This document shows positions 40,294-48,523 of a DNA stretch of 64,000 nucleotides, in pieces (position 1 is the first letter of the stretch; every line of letters begins with the position of its first letter). Origin of the DNA: DASVRA01 sp036388855 (GTDB lineage Bacteria > Pseudomonadota > Alphaproteobacteria > Caulobacterales > Caulobacteraceae); contig DASVRA010000019.1 of the NCBI GenBank assembly GCA_036388855.1, positions 45,414 to 109,413 on the forward strand, read 5' to 3'. The position numbers and the translations under genes are program-made. The notes beneath the pieces were generated by a model. That model was not told the DNA's origin. It worked only from the letters and a program-made list of their open reading frames with translations, and ran no database searches.

Positions 40294-41097
40294 TCAAGCG
40301 GCCGCCCGCACCGCCGGGTTCACCCCAAATAGTCCATCGCCCAGCGGGCTGAACGCTTCGCCGGCCGGCGCTTCTTCGCGCCCCAGCACCAGCACCCCGT
40401 CGCGCGGCAGCATCCGCGACATCTGCTCCAGAACACGGCGGCGCGCCGCTTCGTCCATGCTGCCCACCACGTTGCGGCAGAAGATGACGTCGATGGACCC
40501 GAGCGCGCTGAAGTCGGCGATCAGGTTCACCCGTTTCCACGTCACCGCCGCGCGCAGCGCCGCCGAGGCCGCCCACATCTCCTCGCGCCGCTCGAAGTGT
40601 TCGAGCAGCATCCGGATCGGCAGCCCGCGCTGCACCTCGAACTGGGTGTAGACCCCCGCCTGCGCCCGCTGCAGCCCCTGGGCCGAGATGTCGCTGCCGA
40701 TCAGCTCGGCCCTGGCGCCCCCCGCCTCATGTAGCAGCATCGCCAGGGAATAGGTTTCCTGACCGGTGGCGCAGCCCGCGCTCCACACCCGCAGGGGCCG
40801 CCCGCCGCGCGCCTGCGTCAGCTTCGGCAGCAGGTCCTCGCGCAGGCGCCGGAACGGTGTGCGGTCGCGGAAGAAGTAGGTCTCCCCCGCCGCCATCGCC
40901 TCCACCACCGCCCAGCCCAGCCGTTCGTCGGCCCGCTGGCGCACCGCCAGCAGCATCTCGCGGATCGAGCCGAAGCCCTCGCGCCGCGCCACCGGCGCCA
41001 GCCGCGTCTCGATCACATAGGTGCGGTCGCGCTCCACCCGCTGGCCGCAGCGCAGCCGCACCAGCTCGGCCAGGAACTCGACCTCGTCGGCCTTCAC
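40294..41097 (-). CDS. cheR: CheR-type methyltransferase
   Basis: 267 residues. SAM-dependent methyltransferase for glutamates of chemoreceptors. An N-terminal helical CheR_N domain (about 1-85) is followed by the catalytic domain with RVWSAGCATGQETYSLAMLL (SAM loop), GSDISAQGLQRAQAGVYTQFE and VIFCRNVVGSMDEAARRRVLE. The GTG start at 41097 overlaps the stop of the CheY-like gene (GTGA). The frame open to 41340 is antisense of that gene. It sits with a CheY-like regulator and ChpT, not in a full chemotaxis operon. Confidence 0.92.
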   Translation of the reverse strand: MKADEVEFLAELVRLRCGQRVERDRTYVIETRLAPVARREGFGSIREMLLAVRQRADERLGWAVVEAMAAGETYFFRDRTPFRRLREDLLPKLTQARGGRPLRVWSAGCATGQETYSLAMLLHEAGGARAELIGSDISAQGLQRAQAGVYTQFEVQRGLPIRMLLEHFERREEMWAASAALRAAVTWKRVNLIADFSALGSIDVIFCRNVVGSMDEAARRRVLEQMSRMLPRDGVLVLGREEAPAGEAFSPLGDGLFGVNPAVRAAA

Positions 41098-41459
41098 AGC
41101 AGCCCCGCCTCGGCGAACTTCGACTGCACGATGTCGGTGTCGAACGGCTTCATGATGTATTCCGCCGCCCCCGCCTCGATCGCCGCCGAGATCGAGCGCA
41201 CGTCGTTCTCGACCGTGCAGAACACCACCCGCGGCTGGTCTCCGCCCCGCTCGGTCCGCAGTTGTCGGAGGAAGTCGATCCCGGTCATCACCGGCATGTT
41301 CCAGTCGAGCAGGATCGCGTCGGGCATGGCCGAGCGGCACCAGGCCAGCGCCTCCATGCCGTCGCCGGCCTCGGCCACCTCGAAGCCCATGTCCTCGATG
41401 ATCCGCCGCGCGACCTTCCGGATCACCCGGCTGTCGTCCACGACCAGGCAGGTCTTCAC
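41094..41459 (-). CDS. CheY-like single-domain response regulator
   Basis: 121 residues, receiver domain only: acidic pair D8-D9, phosphoacceptor Asp52 (LLDWNMP), Thr/Lys switch (CTVEN ... MKPF). Together with cheR (overlapping start) and chpT (80 bases upstream, same strand) it forms an apparent three-gene group, an order I recall from Caulobacter near the GSR locus. It could signal to the flagellar motor or c-di-GMP-responsive machinery as Cle proteins do. That is inference. Confidence 0.88.
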   Translation of the reverse strand: MKTCLVVDDSRVIRKVARRIIEDMGFEVAEAGDGMEALAWCRSAMPDAILLDWNMPVMTGIDFLRQLRTERGGDQPRVVFCTVENDVRSISAAIEAGAAEYIMKPFDTDIVQSKFAEAGLL

Positions 41460-41540
41460 GCCCCGGCCTCCTCGAAACTGGAGAGAAGGATTGCGCCGGC
41501 CTTGGTTAAGGGGAGGTGTGGCGCGGGGGCGGTTTTCGCC

Positions 41541-42218
41541 TCAGCCGGAGGGCAGATCGACGCGGACCGCCACCAGGCCCTCCTCGGCGCGGAAGTCGAG
41601 CCGCCCCCCCGCCTCGGCGACCAGCGCCTGCAGGTAGTAGGGCTGCACCCAGCGTCCGCCCAACCCCTCACCCAGCGGCTCCCCGGCCAGGCCTCTGTGC
41701 GTATCGTCGTGCAGCCTGGCGCGCGGATGCTCGGCCCTGAGCGTCAGGCCGATACGCCCGTCCGCCTCCCGCGCCTCCAGCCGCGCGACCCCGCCCAGCG
41801 GCAGCACCGTGCAGGCCAGCTCAACCAGGTTCGTCAGCGCTCGCGCCGGCGCCTTGTTCAGCGCGTCGGGCTCCACCGCCCAGTCCAGCTCCGCGCGTGC
41901 ATGCTCGAACCGGCCCCGCGCCAGCTTCTCCAGGTCGCGCGCGTCGAACAGCTCGGTCGCTTGCGATCCCCCGAACGCCACCCGGTAGAAGGTCAGCAGC
42001 GCCTCCAGCTTGCGCCCCGACGAGGCGATCAGCGCCATCGCCTCCTCGCGCATGTCGGCCGAGGACGGGTCGTCCAGCAGGTCCAGCCCCGACACCAGGG
42101 CGCTCGTGGGGCTGATGAAGTCGTGGCACAGCTTCGCTGCCAGGCGGCCGGCCAACTCCATCGGGCTCACCGCCCTCAGGTCATGATCGTCGGCGGGCGC
42201 GGGGACAGGCTCGTTCAT
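41541..42218 (-). CDS. chpT: ChpT, histidine phosphotransferase of the CtrA relay
   Basis: 225 residues. ChpT passes phosphate from CckA to CtrA and CpdR and so controls cell-cycle transcription. The four-helix dimerisation region holds the phosphorylated His32 in AAKLCHDFISPTSALVSGLDLL. The C-terminal domain is a degenerate Bergerat fold without ATP-binding boxes (GEPLGEGLGGRWVQPYYLQALV), as is typical. It resembles Caulobacter ChpT throughout. Its presence agrees with the CtrA-type site near ccrM in this window. Confidence 0.93.
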   Translation of the reverse strand: MNEPVPAPADDHDLRAVSPMELAGRLAAKLCHDFISPTSALVSGLDLLDDPSSADMREEAMALIASSGRKLEALLTFYRVAFGGSQATELFDARDLEKLARGRFEHARAELDWAVEPDALNKAPARALTNLVELACTVLPLGGVARLEAREADGRIGLTLRAEHPRARLHDDTHRGLAGEPLGEGLGGRWVQPYYLQALVAEAGGRLDFRAEEGLVAVRVDLPSG

Positions 42219-42304
42219 AGCTCAAGAGGATGCCGTGATTTGGCCCTTTGGCAAAACTCTGCCGCCATGTCAGAAGCCGCCGCTTCCCGTTCTGGAGACA
42301 CCAC

Positions 42305-43084
42305 ATGGACGCGCCGCTCGACGCCGCCCTGGGCGAAGTCCTCGCCGACATCGTCGAGGCCGCCGGCCGGGAGATCCTGCCGCTGTGGCGCTCCGGCGGC
42401 CTGGGCGTGGACTTCAAGTCCGACGAGAGCCCGGTCACGGAGGCGGATAGGCGCGGCGAGGCCCTGATCCTGGAGCGGCTCAAGGCCCTGTTCCCCGACG
42501 TGACCATCATCTCCGAGGAGGACGCCTCTGAGTTCGGCACGCCGGGCGAGATCGGTCCGCGCTTCTTCCTGGTCGATCCGCTGGACGGCACCAAGGCCTT
42601 CGTACGCGGCGACGAGCACTGGACCGTGAACATCGGCTACATAGACAACGGCCGCGCGGTCGCCGGCGCCGTCTCCTCCCCCGCCTGGAACCGCACCTGG
42701 TACACCACCGCCGGCGGGGCGCTGCGGCGCCAGATCGACACCCGCCACGCCGAAACCATCGCCGTGCGTCCCTGGCCCGAGCGCGGCGCCGTCGCCCTGG
42801 TCAGTCACACCGCCAAGCCCGAACAGAAGGCGGAGCTGCGCGCCCGCTACGGCTTCGAGGAGGAGCTGGCGATGGATTCCTCGGCCAAGCTCTGCATGGT
42901 CGCCGAGGGCACGGCCGACATCTACCCCCGCCACGGCACCACCATGGAGTGGGACATCGCCGCCGCCCACGCGGTGCTGGAGGCGGCGGGGGGAACGCTC
43001 AAGACGCCCGATGGAGAGCCGTTCCTATACGGAAAGGCGGACCGCGGCTTCAAGAACGGCTGGTTCGTGGCGCGGGGCGCCTAG
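42305..43084 (+). CDS. cysQ: 3'(2'),5'-bisphosphate nucleotidase (CysQ), inositol monophosphatase family
   Basis: 259 residues of the Mg2+-dependent, Li+-sensitive phosphatase family. It dephosphorylates PAP/PAPS from sulfate assimilation. Metal-site motifs are EADRRGE, ISEEDAS, DPLDGTKAFVRG and WDIAAAHAVLEAAGG. Histidinol-phosphatase activity is a less likely alternative. Start is ATG 42305 with GGAGA seven bases upstream. The stop TAG overlaps the stop of the convergent hexapeptide-repeat gene. Confidence 0.9.
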   Translation: MDAPLDAALGEVLADIVEAAGREILPLWRSGGLGVDFKSDESPVTEADRRGEALILERLKALFPDVTIISEEDASEFGTPGEIGPRFFLVDPLDGTKAFVRGDEHWTVNIGYIDNGRAVAGAVSSPAWNRTWYTTAGGALRRQIDTRHAETIAVRPWPERGAVALVSHTAKPEQKAELRARYGFEEELAMDSSAKLCMVAEGTADIYPRHGTTMEWDIAAAHAVLEAAGGTLKTPDGEPFLYGKADRGFKNGWFVARGA

Positions 43085-43611
43085 AGCTCGCAGAGCCCGC
43101 CCCGGAACCGCTTCCAGTTTTCCACGTAGTGCCGCGCCGAGGCGCGCAGCATCTCGACCTCCTCGGCCGTAACTTGCCGGATCACCCGACCTGGCGCGCC
43201 GACCACCAATGAATTGTCCGGAATCACCTTGCCCTCTGTCAGCAGGGCGCGGGCGCCGATGATGCAGTTGGCGCCGACCCGCACGCCGTTGAGCAGCACC
43301 GCGCCGATGCCGATCAGACTGTTGTCGCCAACGGTGCAGCCGTGGAGCATGGCCATGTGGCCGACGGTGACGCCGGCGCCGATCTCCATCGGCACGCCTT
43401 CATCGGTGTGCAGGACCGAGCCGTCCTGGATGTTGGTATCCTCGCCGATGATCATCGCAGGCTCGTGGTCGCCGCGCACGGTGGCGCCGAACCAGACGCT
43501 GGCGCCGCGCTTCAGCACCACGTTGCCGGCGATTATGGCGTTGGGCGCGACCCAGCATTCGCCGTCCTCGGGCAGCACCGGTGCGCGGCCGTCGAGGCTG
43601 TAGAGGGTCAT
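43081..43611 (-). CDS. Gamma carbonic anhydrase-like hexapeptide-repeat protein
   Basis: 176 residues. A left-handed beta-helix of hexapeptide repeats (about 15-135: ECWVAPNAIIAGNVVLKRG, DHEPAMIIGEDTNIQDGS). The three metal-site His are in RGDHEP, LHTDEG and VGHMAMLHGC, with a C-terminal helix. Similar proteins are gamma-CA homologues such as PaaY/YrdA. Zn/Fe binding is likely, CO2 hydration uncertain. ATG 43611 overlaps the dgoA stop (ATGA), so it is translated with a sugar-acid operon that has no obvious link to it. Confidence 0.88.
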   Translation of the reverse strand: MTLYSLDGRAPVLPEDGECWVAPNAIIAGNVVLKRGASVWFGATVRGDHEPAMIIGEDTNIQDGSVLHTDEGVPMEIGAGVTVGHMAMLHGCTVGDNSLIGIGAVLLNGVRVGANCIIGARALLTEGKVIPDNSLVVGAPGRVIRQVTAEEVEMLRASARHYVENWKRFRGGLCEL

Positions 43612-44252
43612 CGCACCCCAGGCGCCGAGGTGAGCAGCGGGCGCATGGCGGCCATCACCGCGCGCGCGCGCTCGGCGACTTCGGAGGCGGAGCGGCCGGC
43701 CTTGTAGAGTTCGCCGCCCATGCCGAAGCCGACGGCGCCGGCGGCCCACCAGTCGCCAAAGGCGTCGGGCTTGACGCCGCCGACGGCGTAGACGGTCGCT
43801 TCGGGGGGCAGGACCTCCTTGACTGCCTTGAGGTGGGCGGGGCCAAGGCTGCCGGCGGGAAACAGCTTGAGGCGGCGGGCGCCCGCGGCCAGCGCGGCGA
43901 AGGCTTCGGTAGGGGTGGTGAAGCCGGGCATGGGCTCCAGGCCGAGGTCCAGGGCGGCGCGGATGACGGCGGGGTTGGTGTTGGGGGAGACGGCGATCTT
44001 GCCTCCGGCGTCGGCGACGGCGCGGACCTGGTCCGGATGAAGCAGGGTGCCGCCGCCGACGGCCATGCGCCCGCCCCAGGCGTCGGCCAGGCGGCGGATG
44101 CTCTCCAGGGGGCGCGGCGAGTTCATCGGCACCTCGATGGCCCGGATGCCGGCGGCATGGACGGCTTCGGCGACGGCCTCGGCCTCCTCGGGCTGGACGC
44201 CGCGGATGATGGCGACGACAGGGGCTTCGGCCAGGGCTTCGTCGGGGGTCAT
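43608..44252 (-). CDS. dgoA: 2-dehydro-3-deoxy-6-phosphogalactonate aldolase
   Basis: 214 residues, class I KDPG/KDPGal aldolase: cleaves KDPGal to pyruvate and glyceraldehyde-3-phosphate. Seen: VVAIIRGVQPEEAE, the IEVPMNSP strand, VGGGTLLHPDQV, the Schiff-base Lys in RRLKLFPA, and AVGGVKPDAF. The MNSP motif fits the galactonate branch better than the Entner-Doudoroff one. It overlaps dgoK upstream and the gamma-CA gene downstream by four bases each. Confidence 0.93.
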   Translation of the reverse strand: MTPDEALAEAPVVAIIRGVQPEEAEAVAEAVHAAGIRAIEVPMNSPRPLESIRRLADAWGGRMAVGGGTLLHPDQVRAVADAGGKIAVSPNTNPAVIRAALDLGLEPMPGFTTPTEAFAALAAGARRLKLFPAGSLGPAHLKAVKEVLPPEATVYAVGGVKPDAFGDWWAAGAVGFGMGGELYKAGRSASEVAERARAVMAAMRPLLTSAPGVR

Positions 44253-45166
44253 GCCGCAACTCCTTGCTCGTAGAGGACCGTGAGGCCTTTCAGCACCGCC
44301 TCCTCGGCGTCGTGCTCCTCGACCGGCAGGCCCTGGAGGCGACAGGCGGCGGCGTAGACGGCGCGCAGTTCGGGGTCGCCGATGATGTCTATGGTTGTAG
44401 AGTCTCCGGCGCCCAGCAGCCGGGGCAGGTTGGCGGTCTCTTCGCCCAACAGGATGCCGGAGACGTAGTCGCGCACGGCCGACTGGGACATGTCGCCGCC
44501 GACCACTTTCGAGCGGGCGGTGAACAGGGTGGCGGCGAGCGCCGAGGCTTGCGAGCCCGCGCGGACGCCATCGGCGAAGGCGTCCGGGTCAGCGGGGCCT
44601 TCCTCGGTCTTGAGCACGCCATTCTTGCTGATGATGTCGAACAGTTCGCCCGACATGCAGGTGACGAAGCGCTCGATGCGACCGTTCTCCAGCAGCACCC
44701 ATTTGCTGTGGGTGCCCGGAGAGCAGACCAGGCGGCGACCGCGACCGCGCTCAGGGTCGAGCGCGGCCCAGCCCAGGATCTTGGTCTCCTCGCCCCGGAT
44801 CACGTCGGGCTCGCCCGTGGGGCGGCGGCAGCGCAGGCCCGGCGCGATGTGGAGGCCCGGCCCCTCGCCCGGCGCGCGGTGGAGGGCGCGGGAGAGGTCG
44901 CTGAGCCCGGCCGGGCAGTCGAGGTAGGGAACCTCGACGATGCCCAGGGTGGAGCCGACCATGCCGCAGGCGACTGCGGGCAGCTCCTGGGCCTTGAGCA
45001 TGGGGCGGACGGAGTCTTCCAGGCGGCGGGCGGGCTCGCCCTTGGGCAGCTTGCCGACGCCCCAGGGGAAGCGTTCCTCGCGCAGTACCGCGCCGTCGTC
45101 GCCGACCACCCAGACCCGCAGGTTGGTGGTGCCCCAGTCGGCGGCGAGGAACAGCGGTTGCGGCAT
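44249..45166 (-). CDS. dgoK: 2-dehydro-3-deoxygalactonokinase
   Basis: 305 residues. Phosphorylates 2-keto-3-deoxygalactonate with ATP in the De Ley-Doudoroff galactose route. DgoK features: DWGTTNLRVWVV (ATP phosphate loop), GMVGSTLGIVEVPYLDCPA, IRGEETKILGW and CSPGTHSKWVLLENG. It is the first gene of dgoK-dgoA-gammaCA. Its products feed pyruvate and GAP, and pyruvate kinase follows upstream on the same strand, 35 bases away. Galactose dehydrogenase and galactonate dehydratase are not in the window. Confidence 0.93.
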   Translation of the reverse strand: MPQPLFLAADWGTTNLRVWVVGDDGAVLREERFPWGVGKLPKGEPARRLEDSVRPMLKAQELPAVACGMVGSTLGIVEVPYLDCPAGLSDLSRALHRAPGEGPGLHIAPGLRCRRPTGEPDVIRGEETKILGWAALDPERGRGRRLVCSPGTHSKWVLLENGRIERFVTCMSGELFDIISKNGVLKTEEGPADPDAFADGVRAGSQASALAATLFTARSKVVGGDMSQSAVRDYVSGILLGEETANLPRLLGAGDSTTIDIIGDPELRAVYAAACRLQGLPVEEHDAEEAVLKGLTVLYEQGVAA

Positions 45167-45201
45167 GGGCTCCTTAACGGCTCGGGCGGAGGGCGGATGC
45201 G

Positions 45202-46626
45202 TCAGCGGAACGGGGTGTGGGCGAAGCGCAGCAGGTTGGCGGCGCCCGGCGCGCCAAAGGGGGTGCCGGCCAGGATCAGGATGCGGGCGCCGGGCTTGGT
45301 CAGGCCGGTCTCGCCGGCAATGCGCACGGCCTGCAGGGTCATGTCGTCGAGGCTGTCGGGGTCGCGGGCGATGCGGGGCTCAAGTCCCCAGTAGAGGGCG
45401 AGGCGGTGGGCGACCACGGGATCGGGGGTCAGCGCCAGCACCGGCTGGAGCGGCCGCTCGCGCGCCAGCCGGTGAGCCGTGGAGCCGGTGGTGGTGAAGG
45501 CGACCAGGCAGGCGGTGGAAGAGGCGTCGGCGGCGCGGCGGGCGGCGGCGACCAGGGCGTCGGCGTCCACTTCGTCGAACGGGTCGCGCTCGGCGGCCAT
45601 CAGCTCGGGCCAGCGGGGATCGCGCTCCACCCGCCGGATGATGCGGTCCATCATCTCGCAGGCTTCGATTGGATAGTCGCCCGCGGCGGTCTCGCCCGAG
45701 AGCATCAGGGCGTCGGCGCCTTCGTAGACGCCGACCGAGACGTCGGAGACCTCCGCGCGCGTCGGGGCCGGCGAGTGGGTCATGGAGTCGAGCATCTGGG
45801 TGGCGACCACCACCGGGGCGCCGCGGCGCCGCGCGCGGCGGATGATGTCGCGCTGGATCACCGGCACCTCCTCGGGCGGCAGCTCCACGCCGAGGTCGCC
45901 GCGGGCGATCATCACCCCGTCGCAGAGGTCGAGGATGGGGTCGAGCTGCTCAACCGCCGAGGGCTTCTCGATCTTCACCATGATCGCGGCGCGGCGTCCG
46001 ACCAGGCGGCGCAGCTCGGCCACGTCGGCTGGCTGCTGCACGAAAGAGAGTGCGATCCAGTCGACGCCGAGGCGCAGCGCGAAGGCGAGATCCTTGCGGT
46101 CCTTCTCGGTCAGCGCGGGGACGGGGATGACCACGCCCGGGGCGCTGACGCCCTTGCGGTTGGACAGGCGGTCGCCCGCTGCGACGATGGTGCGGACGGA
46201 GTCGCCGGACGCCTCCTCGACCCGCAGTTGGACCTTGCCGTCGTCGATGAGCACCGCGGCGCCGGGTTTCAGCGCGCGCAGCACCTCGGGATGAGGCAGG
46301 CCCACACGCGTGGCGTCACCTGGAGTGGTGTCGAGGTCCAAGGTGAAGGGTTGACCCTCCTGGATGGCCACGCCGTCTGGATCGGCGAACTGGCCGAGCC
46401 GGAACTTGGGGCCCTGAAGGTCGCCGAGGATGCCGAGCGGGCGGCCGACGGCGGCTTCGGCGGCGCGGACGGCGGCGAAGACGGCGGCGTGCTCCTCGTG
46501 GGCGCCGTGGCTGAAGTTCAGGCGAAAGACGTCGCCGCCGGCCTCGGCGAGCGCGCGCACCTGCGCGGGCGTGCGGCTGGCGGGGCCGAGCGTGCAGACG
46601 ATGCGGGTGCGGCGGTTGCGGTTCAT
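45202..46626 (-). CDS. pyk: Pyruvate kinase
   Basis: 474 residues. Converts PEP and ADP to pyruvate and ATP. Seen: TRIVCTLGPASRTP, FRLNFSHG, the active-site signature IMVKIEKPSAVEQLD with the catalytic Lys, MIARGDLGVELPPE, VVVATQMLDSM and LSGETAAGDYP. The usual C-terminal allosteric domain is present. Start ATG 46626 with AGGAAG about eight bases before it, and the longer frame to 46812 lacks support. It probably heads the operon containing dgoK and dgoA. Confidence 0.95.
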   Translation of the reverse strand: MNRNRRTRIVCTLGPASRTPAQVRALAEAGGDVFRLNFSHGAHEEHAAVFAAVRAAEAAVGRPLGILGDLQGPKFRLGQFADPDGVAIQEGQPFTLDLDTTPGDATRVGLPHPEVLRALKPGAAVLIDDGKVQLRVEEASGDSVRTIVAAGDRLSNRKGVSAPGVVIPVPALTEKDRKDLAFALRLGVDWIALSFVQQPADVAELRRLVGRRAAIMVKIEKPSAVEQLDPILDLCDGVMIARGDLGVELPPEEVPVIQRDIIRRARRRGAPVVVATQMLDSMTHSPAPTRAEVSDVSVGVYEGADALMLSGETAAGDYPIEACEMMDRIIRRVERDPRWPELMAAERDPFDEVDADALVAAARRAADASSTACLVAFTTTGSTAHRLARERPLQPVLALTPDPVVAHRLALYWGLEPRIARDPDSLDDMTLQAVRIAGETGLTKPGARILILAGTPFGAPGAANLLRFAHTPFR

Positions 46627-46759
46627 CGCGAGGCTTCCTGCACCGGGCGGGCAGGAACCGGAAGGGGAGACGCTCCAAGCCCCTAGTGAAAATTTGCTTG
46701 GGAGTTCGGGTGGAAACCCCCTGCGCCGCCGGGTGTTCTCGACGGCAGAGGAGACGCGC

Positions 46760-47083
46760 ATGCCCACCCAGCTCGACAAGCCGACGGCCGACAGCCACCC
46801 GGGGCGGCGCAAGATGCTGACGGCCCTGCCGATCGCGCTCGTACTGATCGCGGTGATCGTGGCGGCGGTGGCGGCGTGGAGCCATCATGCCCGCTCGCGT
46901 ACCGAGCCGGCGACAGCGGCGGGCGCGGACCGGGTGATGGGACGGGCCACTCCGGAGGAACTGGCCAGCAGCGTGGCGGGAGGGGCTCCGCCCGCCGACG
47001 ACCGGAACAAGCAACAGTACACCGGCAACGACTTCCCCGAGGACGTGGCCCCGGGCCAGCCGCGGAAGAGCCCGACCGGCTAG
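46760..47083 (+). CDS. Small one-pass membrane protein, unknown
   Basis: 107 residues. A cytoplasmic head with basic residues before a membrane helix (about 20-42: MLTALPIALVLIAVIVAAVAAW), then a polar periplasmic tail rich in Ala/Pro/Asp. GAGGAG seven bases before the ATG 46760. A degenerate EcfG-like promoter (GGAAA, 17 bases, TGTT, 46712-46737) precedes it, two mismatches from consensus. Size and topology resemble the GSR-linked protein at 35.1 kb, but I see no sequence similarity beyond that. Convergent with the 48-residue gene. Confidence 0.7.
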   Translation: MPTQLDKPTADSHPGRRKMLTALPIALVLIAVIVAAVAAWSHHARSRTEPATAAGADRVMGRATPEELASSVAGGAPPADDRNKQQYTGNDFPEDVAPGQPRKSPTG

Positions 47084-47086
47084 GGT

Positions 47087-47233
47087 CTAGCCCAGGCCCA
47101 TCCCGCTGACAGCGCCGATGAAGGCCACGAGCAGGGCGCCGGCGCTAAACACCGCCATCTCCACCGCCCTCAGCCCGGCCAGCCGAAACCGTGAAGGCCG
47201 CGAACGGCCATGTCCCAAAGTGAAATCGGTCAC
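47087..47233 (-). CDS. 48-residue membrane peptide divergent from ccrM
   Basis: A short ORF with a GTG start at 47233 and an excellent ribosome site (GGGGAGGA eight bases upstream). It has a basic head (GHGRSRPSRFRLAGLRAVEM) and one C-terminal membrane helix (AVFSAGALLVAFIGAVSGMG). The frame is open to TTG 47281, but that adds an unsupported extension. It shares its upstream region, including the CtrA-type box, with ccrM. No family recognised. Reality rests on the ribosome site and the sharp hydrophobic profile. Confidence 0.55.
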   Translation of the reverse strand: MTDFTLGHGRSRPSRFRLAGLRAVEMAVFSAGALLVAFIGAVSGMGLG

Positions 47234-47303
47234 GACGAAAATCCTCCCCAGGACGTCACTCAAGCTCGGCTGGATCAACAACGGCGCCAGCGGCTCCGCT
47301 CTA

Positions 47304-47318
47304 TTAAGACCCCATTAA
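47304..47318. promoter_or_regulatory. Perfect CtrA-type box (TTAA-N7-TTAA) upstream of ccrM
   Basis: TTAA (47304-47307), seven bases, TTAA (47315-47318), an exact match to the CtrA consensus, 66 bases before the ccrM ATG. A further TTAA lies at ~47340. CtrA activates ccrM late in the Caulobacter cell cycle. The site could also act on the divergent small gene. Confidence 0.75.
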
Positions 47319-47383
47319 CCGAACTTTTCAAACGCCCCTTAAGCACGTTCGGCCGACCTTGAGCCCTTGCGGGGAGCGGGGCC

Positions 47384-48460
47384 ATGCAACTTGGGCCGGA
47401 GACCATCGTCGAAGGCGACTGTCTGGAGGCGCTGGCGCGCCTGCCGGAGCGTTCAGTGGACCTCGTGTTCGCCGACCCACCTTACAACCTCCAGCTCGGC
47501 GGCGAGCTGCTGCGGCCGGACCATTCTCGGGTGGACGCGGTGGACGACCACTGGGACCGGTTCGACTCGTTCGAAGCTTACGACACCTTTACCCGCGCTT
47601 GGCTGGAGGCCTGCCGAAGGGTGCTGAAGGACGACGGGTCGCTCTGGGTGATCGGCAGCTACCACAACATCTTCCGGGTGGGGTCGGCGCTGCAGGACCA
47701 GGGGTTCTGGATTCTCAACGACGTGGTGTGGCGCAAGTCCAACCCGATGCCGAACTTCAAGGGCACCCGCTTCGCCAACGCGCACGAGACGCTGATCTGG
47801 GCGGCCAAGTCGCGCGGGCAGAAGCGCTACACCTTCAACTACGACGCCCTGAAGCTGGCGAATGACGACCTGCAGATGCGCTCGGACTGGACCCTGCCGC
47901 TGTGCACCGGGGAGGAGCGGGTCAAGACCGGCTCGGGCGCCAAGGCGCATCCGACGCAGAAGCCCGAAGCGCTGCTCTACCGGGTTATCCTGGCGGCCTC
48001 GCGCCCGGGAGACCTGGTGCTCGACCCCTTCTTCGGCGTCGGCACCACGGGCGCGGCGGCCAAACGGCTGGGGCGCCGGTTCATCGGCATCGAGCGCGAG
48101 GCGGACTATGTGGCGCTGGCGCGCAAACGGATCGCGCAGGTCGTGCCGGTGTCGCCGGAAGACCTGCAGGTAATGGGCTCCAAGAAATCCGAGCCGCGCG
48201 TACCCTTCGGCCAGATCGTCGAGGCCGGCCTGCTGCGGCCCGGCGACACCCTCTACTGCCCTAAGGGCCGCCACACCGCCCGCGTCCGCGCCGACGGCAG
48301 TCTGGTGGCGGGCGAGCTGACCGGCTCGATCCACAAGCTGGGCGCGCTAGTGGAGGGCCAGCCCGCCTGCAACGGCTGGACCTACTGGCGCTTCAAGACC
48401 GATAAGGGCCTGGCCCCGATCGACGTGCTCCGCGACAAGGTGCGCGCGGAGATGGTGTAA
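47384..48460 (+). CDS. ccrM: CcrM, cell-cycle-regulated GANTC adenine methyltransferase
   Basis: 358 residues, beta-class N6-adenine methyltransferase: catalytic DPPY at 31-34 (FADPPYNLQL) precedes the SAM loop DPFFGVGTTGAAAKRLGRRFIG. The middle matches CcrM (SYHNIFRVGSALQDQGFWILND). The C-terminal ~85 residues form the RAMA domain needed for CcrM specificity and DNA opening. It methylates GANTC, sites of which occur upstream of dnaA here. ATG 47384, and the upstream CtrA-type box indicates cell-cycle control. Confidence 0.97.
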   Translation: MQLGPETIVEGDCLEALARLPERSVDLVFADPPYNLQLGGELLRPDHSRVDAVDDHWDRFDSFEAYDTFTRAWLEACRRVLKDDGSLWVIGSYHNIFRVGSALQDQGFWILNDVVWRKSNPMPNFKGTRFANAHETLIWAAKSRGQKRYTFNYDALKLANDDLQMRSDWTLPLCTGEERVKTGSGAKAHPTQKPEALLYRVILAASRPGDLVLDPFFGVGTTGAAAKRLGRRFIGIEREADYVALARKRIAQVVPVSPEDLQVMGSKKSEPRVPFGQIVEAGLLRPGDTLYCPKGRHTARVRADGSLVAGELTGSIHKLGALVEGQPACNGWTYWRFKTDKGLAPIDVLRDKVRAEMV

Positions 48461-48523
48461 GTTTTCAGTTGCCTAGGAGGCGGTGACGCTTCTAGCTCTG
48501 TCGCTGAACTTCGGACGAAACCT

